A stretch of DNA of 20,408 nt from positions 1 to 20,408 of the forward strand of contig JAUCMV010000043.1 of NCBI GenBank assembly GCA_030435675.1, given 5' to 3'. Made by a program: the position numbers and the translations under genes. Shown one piece after another: positions 1-11,100 of the stretch. This stretch comes from Steinernema hermaphroditum (lineage: Eukaryota > Nematoda > Chromadorea > Rhabditida > Steinernematidae). Numbering within the stretch: position 1 is the stretch's first letter; each line of letters opens with the position of its first letter. The notes beneath the pieces are model-generated. The model worked only from the letters and a program-made list of their open reading frames with translations, did no database searches and had not been told where the DNA came from.

Positions 1-193
1 TGGACTATCTTAGTTTCCTGCAAAACTTTCAATTCGAGACAGCAGGGCCCTTGCTCATACAAAGAGGGCCTTGCTCATACAAAGAGTTCTGCATCTGACC
101 CTCCTGCTCCAAAGTACCATAGCATTTTTATGATTGGATCTTGTAGAACTGCACGAGCCTGATCGAACGCGCCTACTCCCGTTGGGTTTACTG
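1..193 (+). repeat. 193-bp monomer with a 20-bp internal tandem duplication
   Basis: Positions 44-64 (AGGGCCCTTGCTCATACAAAG minus its last base is 20 bases) are repeated at 65-84 with one C fewer. This inserts 20 bases relative to the 173-bp unit. The duplicated stretch is the variable window carrying GGGCCC and CTCATAC. No other monomer in the window shows it, so it is a private slippage event or an assembly artefact. Confidence 0.85.
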
Positions 194-3100
194 TGGACTA
201 TCTTAGTTTCCTGCAAAACTTTCAATTCGAGACAGCAGGGCCCTTGCTCATACAAAGAGCTCTGCATCTGACCCTCCTGCTCCAAAGTACCATAGCATTT
301 TTATGATTGGATCTTGTAGAACTGCACGAGCCTGATCGAACGCGCCTACTTCCCGTTGGGATTTACTGTGGACTATCTTAGTTTCCTGCAAAACTTTCAA
401 TTCGAGACAGCAGGGCCCTTGCTCATACAAAGAGTTCTGCATCTGACCCTCCTGCTCCAAAGTACCATAGCATTTTTATGATTGGATCTTGTAGAACTGC
501 ACGAGCCTGATCGAACGCGCCTATTCCCGTTGGGATTACTGTGGACTATCTTAGTTTCCTGCAAAACTTTCAATTCGAGACAGCAGGGGCCTTGCTCATA
601 CAAAGAGTTCTGCATCTGACCCTCCTGCTCCAAAGTACCATAGCATTTTTATGATTGGATCTTGTAGAACTGCACGAGCCTGATCGAACGCGCCTATTCC
701 CGCTGGGGATTATCTGTGGACTATCTTAGTTTCCTGCAAAACTTTCAATTCGAGACAGCAGGGGCCTTGCTCATACAAAGAGTTCTGCATCTGACCCTCC
801 TGCTCCAAAGTACCATAGCATTTTTATGATTGGATCTTGTAGAACTGCACGAGCCTGATCGAACGCGCCTATTCCCGTTGGGATTTACTGTGGACTATCT
901 TAGTTTCCTGCAAAAACTTTCAATTCGAGACAGCAGGGGCCTTGCTCATACAAAGAGCTTCTGCATCTGACCCCTCCTGCTCCAAAGTACCATAGCATTT
1001 TTATGATTGGATCTTGTAGAACTGCACGAGCCTGATCGAACGCGCCTATTCCCGTTGGGATTACTGTGGACTATCTTAGTTTCCTGCAAAACTTTCAATT
1101 CGAGACAGCAGGGCCCTTGCTCATACAAAGAGTTCTGCATCTGACCCCTCCTGCTCCAAAGTACCATAGCATTTTTATGATTGGATCTTGTAGAACTGCA
1201 CGAGCCTGATCGAACGCGCCTATTCCCGTTGGGATTACTGTGGACTATCTTAGTTTCCTGCAAAACTTTCAATTCGAGACAGCAGGGGCCTTGCTCATAC
1301 AAAGAGTTCTGCATCTGACCCCTCCTGCTCCAAAGTACCATAGCATTTTTATGATTGGATCTTGTAGAACTGCACGAGCCTGATCGAACGCGCCTATTCC
1401 CGTTGGGATTTACTGTGGACTATCTTAGTTTCCTGCAAAACTTTCAATTCGAGACAGCAGGGGCCTTGCTCATACAAAGAGCTTCTGCATCTGACCCTCC
1501 TGCTCCAAAGTACCATAGCATTTTTATGATTGGATCTTGTAGAACTGCACGAGCCTGATCGAACGCGCCTATTCCCGTTGGGTTTACTGTGGACTATCTT
1601 AGTTTCCTGCAAAACTTTCAATTCGAGACAGCAGGGCCCTTGCTCATACCAAAGAGTTCTGCATCTGACCCCTCCTGCTCCAAAGTACCATAGCATTTTT
1701 ATGATTGGATCTTGTAGAACTGCACGAGCCTGATCGAACGCGCCTATTCCCGTTGGGATTACTGTGGACTATCTTAGTTTCCTGCAAAACTTTCAATTCG
1801 AGACAGCAGGGCCCTTGCTCATACAAAGAGCTTCTGCATCTGACCCTCCTGCTCCAAAGTACCATAGCATTTTTATGATTGGATCTTGTAGAACTGCACG
1901 AGCCTGATCGAACGCGCCTATTCCCGTTGGATTTACTGTGGACTATCTTAGTTTCCTGCAAAACTTTCAATTCGAGACAGCAGGGCCCTTGCTCATACAA
2001 AGAGTTCTGCATCTGACCCCTCCTGCTCCAAAGTACCATAGCATTTTTATGATTGGATCTTGTAGAACTGCACGAGCCTGATCGAACGCGCCTATTCCCG
2101 TTGGGTTTACTGTGGACTATCTTAGTTTCCTGCAAAACTTTCAATTCGAGACAGCAGGGCCCTTGCTCATACAAAGAGTTCTGCATCTGACCCTCCTGCT
2201 CCAAAGTACCATAGCATTTTTATGATTGGATCTTGTAGAACTGCACGAGCCTGATCGAACGCGCCTATTCCCGTTGGGATTACTGTGGACTATCTTAGTT
2301 TCCTGCAAAACTTTCAATTCGAGACAGCAGGGCCCTTGCTCATACAAAGAGCTTCTGCATCTGACCCTCCTGCTCCAAAGTACCATAGCATTTTTATGAT
2401 TGGATCTTGTAGAACTGCACGAGCCTGATCGAACGCGCCTATTCCCGTTGGGATTTACTGTGGACTATCTTAGTTTCCTGCAAAACTTTCAATTCGAGAC
2501 AGCAGGGCCCTTGCTCATACAAAGAGTTCTGCATCTGACCCTCCTGCTCCAAAGTACCATAGCATTTTTATGATTGGATCTTGTAGAACTGCACGAGCCT
2601 GATCGAACGCGCCTATTCCCGTTGGGATTACTGTGGACTATCTTAGTTTCCTGCAAAACTTTCAATTCGAGACAGCAGGGCCCTTGCTCATACAAAGAGT
2701 TCTGCATCTGACCCTCCTGCTCCAAAGTACCATAGCATTTTTATGATTGGATCTTGTAGAACTGCACGAGCCTGATCGAACGCGCCTATTCCCGTTGGGT
2801 TTACTGTGGACTATCTTAGTTTCCTGCAAAACTTTCAATTCGAGACAGCAGGGGTCCTTGCTCATACAAAGAGCTCTGCATCTGACCCCTCCTGCTCCAA
2901 AGTACCATAGCATTTTTATGATTGGATCTTGTAGAACTGCACGAGCCTGATCGAACGCGCCTATTCCCGTTGGATTTACTGTGGACTATCTTAGTTTCCT
3001 GCAAAACTTTCAATTCGAGACAGCAGGGGCCTTGCTCATACAAAGAGCTCTGCATCTGACCCTCCTGCTCCAAAGTACCATAGCATTTTTATGATTGGAT

Positions 3101-6100
3101 CTTGTAGAACTGCACGAGCCTGATCGAACGCGCCTATTCCCGTTGGGATTACTGTGGACTATCTTAGTTTCCTGCAAAACTTTCAATTCGAGACAGCAGG
3201 GCCCTTGCTCATACAAAGAGCTCTGCATCTGACCCTCCTGCTCCAAAGTACCATAGCATTTTTATGATTGGATCTTGTAGAACTGCACGAGCCTGATCGA
3301 ACGCGCCTATTCCCGTTGGATTTACTGTGGACTATCTTAGTTTCCTGCAAAACTTTCAATTCGAGACAGCAGGGCCCTTGCTCATACAAAGAGCTCTGCA
3401 TCTGACCCCTCCTGCTCCAAAGTACCATAGCATTTTTATGATTGGATCTTGTAGAACTGCACGAGCCTGATCGAACGCGCCTATTCCCGTTGGGTTTACT
3501 GTGGACTATCTTAGTTTCCTGCAAAACTTTCAATTCGAGACAGCAGGGGCCTTGCTCATACAAAGAGTTCTGCATCTGACCCTCCTGCTCCAAAGTACCA
3601 TAGCATTTTTATGATTGGATCTTGTAGAACTGCACGAGCCTGATCGAACGCGCCTATTCCCGTTGGGATTTACTGTGGACTATCTTAGTTTCCTGCAAAA
3701 CTTTCAATTCGAGACAGCAGGGGCCTTGCTCATACAAAGAGTTCTGCATCTGACCCTCCTGCTCCAAAGTACCATAGCATTTTTATGATTGGATCTTGTA
3801 GAACTGCACGAGCCTGATCGAACGCGCCTATTCCCGTTGGGATTACTGTGGACTATCTTAGTTTCCTGCAAAACTTTCAATTCGAGACAGCAGGGGCCTT
3901 GCTCATACAAAGAGTTCTGCATCTGACCCTCCTGCTCCAAAGTACCATAGCATTTTTATGATTGGATCTTGTAGAACTGCACGAGCCTGATCGAACGCGC
4001 CTATTCCCGTTGGGATTACTGTGGACTATCTTAGTTTCCTGCAAAACTTTCAATTCGAGACAGCAGGGGCCTTGCTCATACAAAGAGTTCTGCATCTGAC
4101 CCTCCTGCTCCAAAGTACCATAGCATTTTTATGATTGGATCTTGTAGAACTGCACGAGCCTGATCGAACGCGCCTATTCCCGTTGGGATTTACTGTGGAC
4201 TATCTTAGTTTCCTGCAAAACTTTCAATTCGAGACAGCAGGGTCCTTGCTCATACAAAGAGCTCTGCATCTGACCCCTCCTGCTCCAAAGTACCATAGCA
4301 TTTTTATGATTGGATCTTGTAGAACTGCACGAGCCTGATCGAACGCGCCTATTCCCGTTGGGATTACTGTGGACTATCTTAGTTTCCTGCAAAACTTTCA
4401 ATTCGAGACAGCAGGGCCCTTGCTCATACAAAGAGCTCTGCATCTGACCCTCCTGCTCCAAAGTACCATAGCATTTTTATGATTGGATCTTGTAGAACTG
4501 CACGAGCCTGATCGAACGCGCCTATTCCCGTTGGGATTACTGTGGACTATCTTAGTTTCCTGCAAAACTTTCAATTCGAGACAGCAGGGCCCTTGCTCAT
4601 ACAAAGAGGTTCTGCATCTGACCCTCCTGCTCCAAAGTACCATAGCATTTTTATGATTGGATCTTGTAGAACTGCACGAGCCTGATCGAACGCGCCTATT
4701 CCCGTTGGGTTTACTGTGGACTATCTTAGTTTCCTGCAAAACTTTCAATTCGAGACAGCAGGGGCCTTGCTCATACAAAGAGTTCTGCATCTGACCCTCC
4801 TGCTCCAAAGTACCATAGCATTTTTATGATTGGATCTTGTAGAACTGCACGAGCCTGATCGAACGCGCCTATTCCCGTTGGATTTACTGTGGACTATCTT
4901 AGTTTCCTGCAAAACTTTCAATTCGAGACAGCAGGGCCCTTGCTCATACAAAGAGCTCTGCATCTGACCCCTCCTGCTCCAAAGTACCATAGCATTTTTA
5001 TGATTGGATCTTGTAGAACTGCACGAGCCTGATCGAACGCGCCTATTCCCGTTGGATTTACTGTGGACTATCTTAGTTTCCTGCAAAACTTTCAATTCGA
5101 GACAGCAGGGGCCTTGCTCATACAAAGAGTTCTGCATCTGACCCCTCCTGCTCCAAAGTACCATAGCATTTTTATGATTGGATCTTGTAGAACTGCACGA
5201 GCCTGATCGAACGCGCCTATTCCCGTTGGGATTACTGTGGACTATCTTAGTTTCCTGCAAAACTTTCAATTCGAGACAGCAGGGCCCTTGCTCATACCAA
5301 GAGCTCTGCATCTGACCCTCCTGCTCCAAAGTACCATAGCATTTTTATGATTGGATCTTGTAGAACTGCACGAGCCTGATCGAACGCGCCTATTCCCGTT
5401 GGGATTACTGTGGACTATCTTAGTTTCCTGCAAAACTTTCAATTCGAGACAGCAGGGCCCTTGCTCATACAAAGAGCTCTGCATCTGACCCTCCTGCTCC
5501 AAAGTACCATAGCATTTTTATGATTGGATCTTGTAGAACTGCACGAGCCTGATCGAACGCGCCTATTCCCGTTGGGATTACTGTGGACTATCTTAGTTTC
5601 CTGCAAAACTTTCAATTCGAGACAGCAGGGCCCTTGCTCATACAAAGAGTTCTGCATCTGACCCCTCCTGCTCCAAAGTACCATAGCATTTTTATGATTG
5701 GATCTTGTAGAACTGCACGAGCCTGATCGAACGCGCCTATTCCCGTTGGGATTACTGTGGACTATCTTAGTTTCCTGCAAAACTTTCAATTCGAGACAGC
5801 AGGGCCCTTGCTCATACAAAGAGTTCTGCATCTGACCCTCCTGCTCCAAAGTACCATAGCATTTTTATGATTGGATCTTGTAGAACTGCACGAGCCTGAT
5901 CGAACGCGCCTATTCCCGTTGGGATTACTGTGGACTATCTTAGTTTCCTGCAAAACTTTCAATTCGAGACAGCAGGGGCCTTGCTCATACAAAGAGTTCT
6001 GCATCTGACCCTCCTGCTCCAAAGTACCATAGCATTTTTATGATTGGATCTTGTAGAACTGCACGAGCCTGATCGAACGCGCCTATTCCCGTTGGGTTTA

Positions 6101-7497
6101 CTGTGGACTATCTTAGTTTCCTGCAAAACTTTCAATTCGAGACAGCAGGGCCCTTGCTCATACAAAGAGTTCTGCATCTGACCCTCCTGCTCCAAAGTAC
6201 CATAGCATTTTTATGATTGGATCTTGTAGAACTGCACGAGCCTGATCGAACGCGCCTATTCCCGTTGGGTTTACTGTGGACTATCTTAGTTTCCTGCAAA
6301 ACTTTCAATTCGAGACAGATAGGGCCCTTGCTCATACAAAGAGTTCTGCATCTGACCCCTCCTGCTCCAAAGTACCATAGCATTTTTATGATTGGATCTT
6401 GTAGAACTGCACGAGCCTGATCGAACGCGCCTATTCCCGTTGGGATTTACTGTGGACTATCTTAGTTTCCTGCAAAACTTTCAATTCGAGACAGCAGGGC
6501 CCTTGCTTCATACAAAGAGCTCTGCATCTGACCCCTCCTGCTCCAAAGTACCATAGCATTTTTATGATTGGATCTTGTAGAACTGCACGAGCCTGATCGA
6601 ACGCGCCTATTCCCGTTGGGTTTACTGTGGACTATCTTAGTTTCCTGCAAAACTTTCAATTCGAGACAGCAGGGGCCTTGCTCATACAAAGAGTTCTGCA
6701 TCTGACCCTCCTGCTCCAAAGTACCATAGCATTTTTATGATTGGATCTTGTAGAACTGCACGAGCCTGATCGAACGCGCCTATTCCCGTTGGGTTTACTG
6801 TGGACTATCTTAGTTTCCTGCAAAACTTTCAATTCGAGACAGCAGGGGCCTTGCTCATACAAAGAGCTTCTGCATCTGACCCTCCTGCTCCAAAGTACCA
6901 TAGCATTTTTATGATTGGATCTTGTAGAACTGCACGAGCCTGATCGAACGCGCCTATTCCCGTTGGGTTTACTGTGGACTATCTTAGTTTCCTGCAAAAC
7001 TTTCAATTCGAGACAGCAGGGCCCTTGCTCATACAAAGAGTTCTGCATCTGACCCCTCCTGCTCCAAAGTACCATAGCATTTTTATGATTGGATCTTGTA
7101 GAACTGCACGAGCCTGATCGAACGCGCCTACTTCCCCGTTGGGTTTACTGTGGACTATCTTAGTTTCCTGCAAAACTTTCAATTCGAGACAGCAGGGCCC
7201 TTGCTCATACAAAGAGCTCTGCATCTGACCCCTCCTGCTCCAAAGTACCATAGCATTTTTATGATTGGATCTTGTAGAACTGCACGAGCCTGATCGAACG
7301 CGCCTATTCCCGTTGGGTTTACTGTGGACTATCTTAGTTTCCTGCAAAACTTTCAATTCGAGACAGCAGGGCCCTTGCTCATACCAAGAGTTCTGCATCT
7401 GACCCTCCTGCTCCAAAGTACCATAGCATTTTTATGATTGGATCTTGTAGAACTGCACGAGCCTGATCGAACGCGCCTATTCCCGTTGGGTTTACTG
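1..7497 (+). repeat. Satellite sub-block I: homogeneous, allele-mixed monomers 1-43
   Basis: Monomers here differ almost only at four spots. These are GGGCCC versus GGGGCC near unit position 45, GAGTTC versus GAGCTC versus GAGCTTC near 64, GACCCTCC versus GACCCCTCC near 78, and GGGTTTAC versus GGGATTAC, GGATTTAC or GGGATTTAC near 163. The alleles are shuffled among monomers with no repeating order that I can find. Only monomer 37 (6277) carries the GATAGGG form that becomes common further right. The rest of each unit is essentially invariant. The combination suggests frequent short-tract exchange, or consensus error (see findings). Confidence 0.85.
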
Positions 7498-7670
7498 TGG
7501 ACTATCTTAGTTTCCTGCAAAACTTTCAATTCGAGACAGCTGGGGCCTTGCTCATACAAAGAGTTCTGCATCTGACCCTCCTGCTCCAAAGTACCATAGC
7601 ATTTTTATGATTGGATCTTGTAGAACTGCACGAGCCTGATCGAACGCGCCTATTCCCGTTGGGTTTACTG

Positions 7671-7851
7671 TGGACTATCTTAGTTTCCTGCAAAACTTTC
7701 AATTCGAGACAGGAGAGCAGGGGCCTTGGTCACACTAAAAGAGTTCTGCATCTGACCCTCCTGCTCCAAAGTACCCATAGCATTTTTATGATTGGATCTT
7801 GTAGAACTGCACGAGCCTGATCGAACGCGCCTATTCCCGTTGGGTTTACTG
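7671..7851 (+). repeat. 181-bp divergent monomer inside the homogeneous block
   Basis: After TTCGAGACAG this unit reads GAGAGCAGGGGCC, then TTGGTCACACTAAAAGAG in place of TTGCTCATACAAAGAG, and has GTACCCATAG with an extra C. It gains eight bases in total. The rest matches its neighbours exactly. It is the only heavily changed unit between 194 and 12537, and the changes are again concentrated in the first variable window. Confidence 0.85.
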
Positions 7852-8055
7852 TGGACTATCTTAGTTTCCTGCAAAACTTTCAATTCGAGACAGCAGGGGC
7901 CTTGCTCATACAAAGAGTTCTGCATCTGACCCTCCTGCTCCAAAGTACCATAGCATTTTTATGATTGGATCTTGTAGAACTGCACGAGCCTGATCGAACG
8001 CGCCTATTCCCGTTGGGTTTACTGTGGACTATCTTAGTTTCCTGCAAAACTTTCA

Positions 8056-8072
8056 ATTCGAGACAGCAGGGC
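8056..8072 (+). other. CENP-B box-like 17-bp site (representative of the array)
   Basis: The site reads ATTCGAGACAGCAGGGC. Against the minimal CENP-B box (N-TTCG-NNNN-A-NN-CGGG-N) it keeps TTCG, the central A and GGG with correct spacing. Only the first C of CGGG is replaced, by A, giving 8 of 9 essential bases. The same site lies at unit positions 32-48 in most monomers, for example 32-48 in the first. TTCGAGACA is almost invariant while the CAGGG half varies (CAGGG, GACAGGG, GATAGGG, GTTAGGG, CTGGGG). I saw no monomer with a full CGGG. Binding by any CENP-B or pogo-derived protein is inference; chance similarity is quite possible. Confidence 0.35.
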
Positions 8073-8079
8073 CCTTGCT
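8065..8079. other. Imperfect dyad centred on GGGCCC (representative of the array)
   Basis: AGCAGGGCCCTTGCT pairs AGCAGGG with CCC-T-TGCT, a seven-base arm with one bulged T, around an ApaI-type GGGCCC centre. It recurs at unit positions 41-55 in the many units with GGGCCC, and it is weakened in GGGGCC, GATAGGG and GTTAGGG units. It overlaps the right half of the CENP-B-like site and sits in the most variable part of the monomer. Short dyads could extrude as hairpins, but nothing here proves that they do. Confidence 0.4.
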
Positions 8080-8109
8080 CATACAAAGAGTTCTGCATCT
8101 GACCCTCCT

Positions 8110-8178
8110 GCTCCAAAGTACCATAGCATTTTTATGATTGGATCTTGTAGAACTGCACGAGCCTGATCGAACGCGCCT
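8110..8178. other. Invariant window of the monomer (representative of the array)
   Basis: Unit positions 86-154, from GCTCCAAAGTACC through the T-run in GCATTTTTATG to GATCGAACGCGCCT, are the same in essentially all of monomers 1-78. The one exception I noticed is an extra C in GTACCCATAG in monomer 45. The neighbouring windows vary freely over the same monomers. In the diverged right third this window is still the least changed, with hits mostly at GATTGGATC. It holds four of the unit's six CpG dinucleotides. The pattern resembles conserved boxes of other satellites that bind kinetochore or chromatin proteins, but no factor can be named. Confidence 0.6.
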
Positions 8179-11100
8179 ATTCCCGTTGGGTTTACTGTGG
8201 ACTATCTTAGTTTCCTGCAAAACTTTCAATTCGAGACAGCAGGGCCCTTGCTCATACAAAGAGTTCTGCATCTGACCCTCCTGCTCCAAAGTACCATAGC
8301 ATTTTTATGATTGGATCTTGTAGAACTGCACGAGCCTGATCGAACGCGCCTATTCCCGTTGGGTTTACTGTGGACTATCTTAGTTTCCTGCAAAACTTTC
8401 AATTCGAGACAGCAGGGCCCTTGCTCATACAAAGAGTTCTGCATCTGACCCTCCTGCTCCAAAGTACCATAGCATTTTTATGATTGGATCTTGTAGAACT
8501 GCACGAGCCTGATCGAACGCGCCTATTCCCGTTGGGTTTACTGTGGACTATCTTAGTTTCCTGCAAAACTTTCAATTCGAGACAGCAGGGCCCTTGCTCA
8601 TACAAAGAGTTCTGCATCTGACCCTCCTGCTCCAAAGTACCATAGCATTTTTATGATTGGATCTTGTAGAACTGCACGAGCCTGATCGAACGCGCCTATT
8701 CCCGTTGGGTTTACTGTGGACTATCTTAGTTTCCTGCAAAACTTTCAATTCGAGACAGCAGGGCCCTTGCTCATACAAAGAGTTCTGCATCTGACCCTCC
8801 TGCTCCAAAGTACCATAGCATTTTTATGATTGGATCTTGTAGAACTGCACGAGCCTGATCGAACGCGCCTATTCCCGTTGGGTTTACTGTGGACTATCTT
8901 AGTTTCCTGCAAAACTTTCAATTCGAGACAGACAGGGCCCTTGCTCATACAAAGAGTTCTGCATCTGACCCCTCCTGCTCCAAAGTACCATAGCATTTTT
9001 ATGATTGGATCTTGTAGAACTGCACGAGCCTGATCGAACGCGCCTATTCCCGTTGGGTTTACTGTGGACTATCTTAGTTTCCTGCAAAACTTTCAATTCG
9101 AGACAGCAGGGCCCTTGCTCATACAAAGAGTTCTGCATCTGACCCTCCTGCTCCAAAGTACCATAGCATTTTTATGATTGGATCTTGTAGAACTGCACGA
9201 GCCTGATCGAACGCGCCTATTCCCGTTGGGTTTACTGTGGACTATCTTAGTTTCCTGCAAAACTTTCAATTCGAGACAGCAGGGCCCTTGCTCATACAAA
9301 GAGTTCTGCATCTGACCCCTCCTGCTCCAAAGTACCATAGCATTTTTATGATTGGATCTTGTAGAACTGCACGAGCCTGATCGAACGCGCCTATTCCCGT
9401 TGGGTTTACTGTGGACTATCTTAGTTTCCTGCAAAACTTTCAATTCGAGACAGCAGGGCCCTTGCTCATACAAAGAGTTCTGCATCTGACCCCTCCTGCT
9501 CCAAAGTACCATAGCATTTTTATGATTGGATCTTGTAGAACTGCACGAGCCTGATCGAACGCGCCTATTCCCGTTGGGATTACTGTGGACTATCTTAGTT
9601 TCCTGCAAAACTTTCAATTCGAGACAGCAGGGCCCTTGCTCATACAAAGAGTTCTGCATCTGACCCTCCTGCTCCAAAGTACCATAGCATTTTTATGATT
9701 GGATCTTGTAGAACTGCACGAGCCTGATCGAACGCGCCTATTCCCGTTGGGATTACTGTGGACTATCTTAGTTTCCTGCAAAACTTTCAATTCGAGACAG
9801 CAGGGCCCTTGCTCATACAAAGAGTTCTGCATCTGACCCTCCTGCTCCAAAGTACCATAGCATTTTTATGATTGGATCTTGTAGAACTGCACGAGCCTGA
9901 TCGAACGCGCCTATTCCCGTTGGGTTTACTGTGGACTATCTTAGTTTCCTGCAAAACTTTCAATTCGAGACAGCAGGGCCCTTGCTCATACAAAGAGTTC
10001 TGCATCTGACCCTCCTGCTCCAAAGTACCATAGCATTTTTATGATTGGATCTTGTAGAACTGCACGAGCCTGATCGAACGCGCCTATTCCCGTTGGGTTT
10101 ACTGTGGACTATCTTAGTTTCCTGCAAAACTTTCAATTCGAGACAGACAGGGCCCTTGCTCATACAAAGAGTTCTGCATCTGACCCCTCCTGCTCCAAAG
10201 TACCATAGCATTTTTATGATTGGATCTTGTAGAACTGCACGAGCCTGATCGAACGCGCCTATTCCCGTTGGGTTTACTGTGGACTATCTTAGTTTCCTGC
10301 AAAACTTTCAATTCGAGACAGCAGGGCCCTTGCTCATACAAAGAGCTCTGCATCTGACCCCTCCTGCTCCAAAGTACCATAGCATTTTTATGATTGGATC
10401 TTGTAGAACTGCACGAGCCTGATCGAACGCGCCTATTCCCGTTGGGATTTACTGTGGACTATCTTAGTTTCCTGCAAAACTTTCAATTCGAGACAGCAGG
10501 GCCCTTGCTCATACAAAGAGTTCTGCATCTGACCCTCCTGCTCCAAAGTACCATAGCATTTTTATGATTGGATCTTGTAGAACTGCACGAGCCTGATCGA
10601 ACGCGCCTATTCCCGTTGGGTTTACTGTGGACTATCTTAGTTTCCTGCAAAACTTTCAATTCGAGACAGCAGGGCCCTTGCTCATACAAAGAGTTCTGCA
10701 TCTGACCCTCCTGCTCCAAAGTACCATAGCATTTTTATGATTGGATCTTGTAGAACTGCACGAGCCTGATCGAACGCGCCTATTCCCGTTGGGATTTACT
10801 GTGGACTATCTTAGTTTCCTGCAAAACTTTCAATTCGAGACAGCAGGGCCCTTGCTCATACAAAGAGTTCTGCATCTGACCCTCCTGCTCCAAAGTACCA
10901 TAGCATTTTTATGATTGGATCTTGTAGAACTGCACGAGCCTGATCGAACGCGCCTATTCCCGTTGGGTTTACTGTGGACTATCTTAGTTTCCTGCAAAAC
11001 TTTCAATTCGAGACAGCAGGGCCCTTGCTCATACAAAGAGTTCTGCATCTGACCCCTCCTGCTCCAAAGTACCATAGCATTTTTATGATTGGATCTTGTA

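Larger units (their letters stand above)
8025..8889 (+). repeat. Five consecutive identical 173-bp monomers
   Basis: Units starting at 8025, 8198, 8371, 8544 and 8717 read the same at every position by eye, giving 865 bp of perfect 173-bp periodicity. It is the longest perfect run in the window and a convenient reference for the monomer. Perfect identity points to very recent local amplification or to gene conversion. Confidence 0.9.

Noticed and set aside
1355..1558. Plus-strand open frames of about 67 codons repeated through the array
   Set aside because: The same peptide begins at the ATG of TTTTTATGATTGG in many units. These are periodic by-products of the repeat, with one-base indels between copies.
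4745..5329. Minus-strand open frame of 194 codons, and similar ones at 9093-9677, 10830-11414 and 11698-12282
   Set aside because: It is the satellite unit translated three times. It stays open only where 174-bp units keep the frame. Every monomer gives the same peptide, the frame closes at the same AATTGA text when the unit is 173 bp, and no codon-level constraint is visible.
8025..8197. tRNA-derived SINE or Pol III promoter in the monomer (ATTCGAGAC as a B box, TTTTT as a terminator)
   Set aside because: ATTCGAGAC matches the loose B-box pattern in 8 of 9 positions, and a T5 run follows about 60 bp downstream. The upstream A-box candidate at TGGACTATCTTA fails at several key positions, and no tRNA-like fold is apparent.
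8025..8197. CCAAT and TATA-like elements on the minus strand (ATCCAATCATAAAAATG)
   Set aside because: The two motifs are only a few bases apart, unlike real promoters, and no gene follows. This is a chance match in a fixed sequence.
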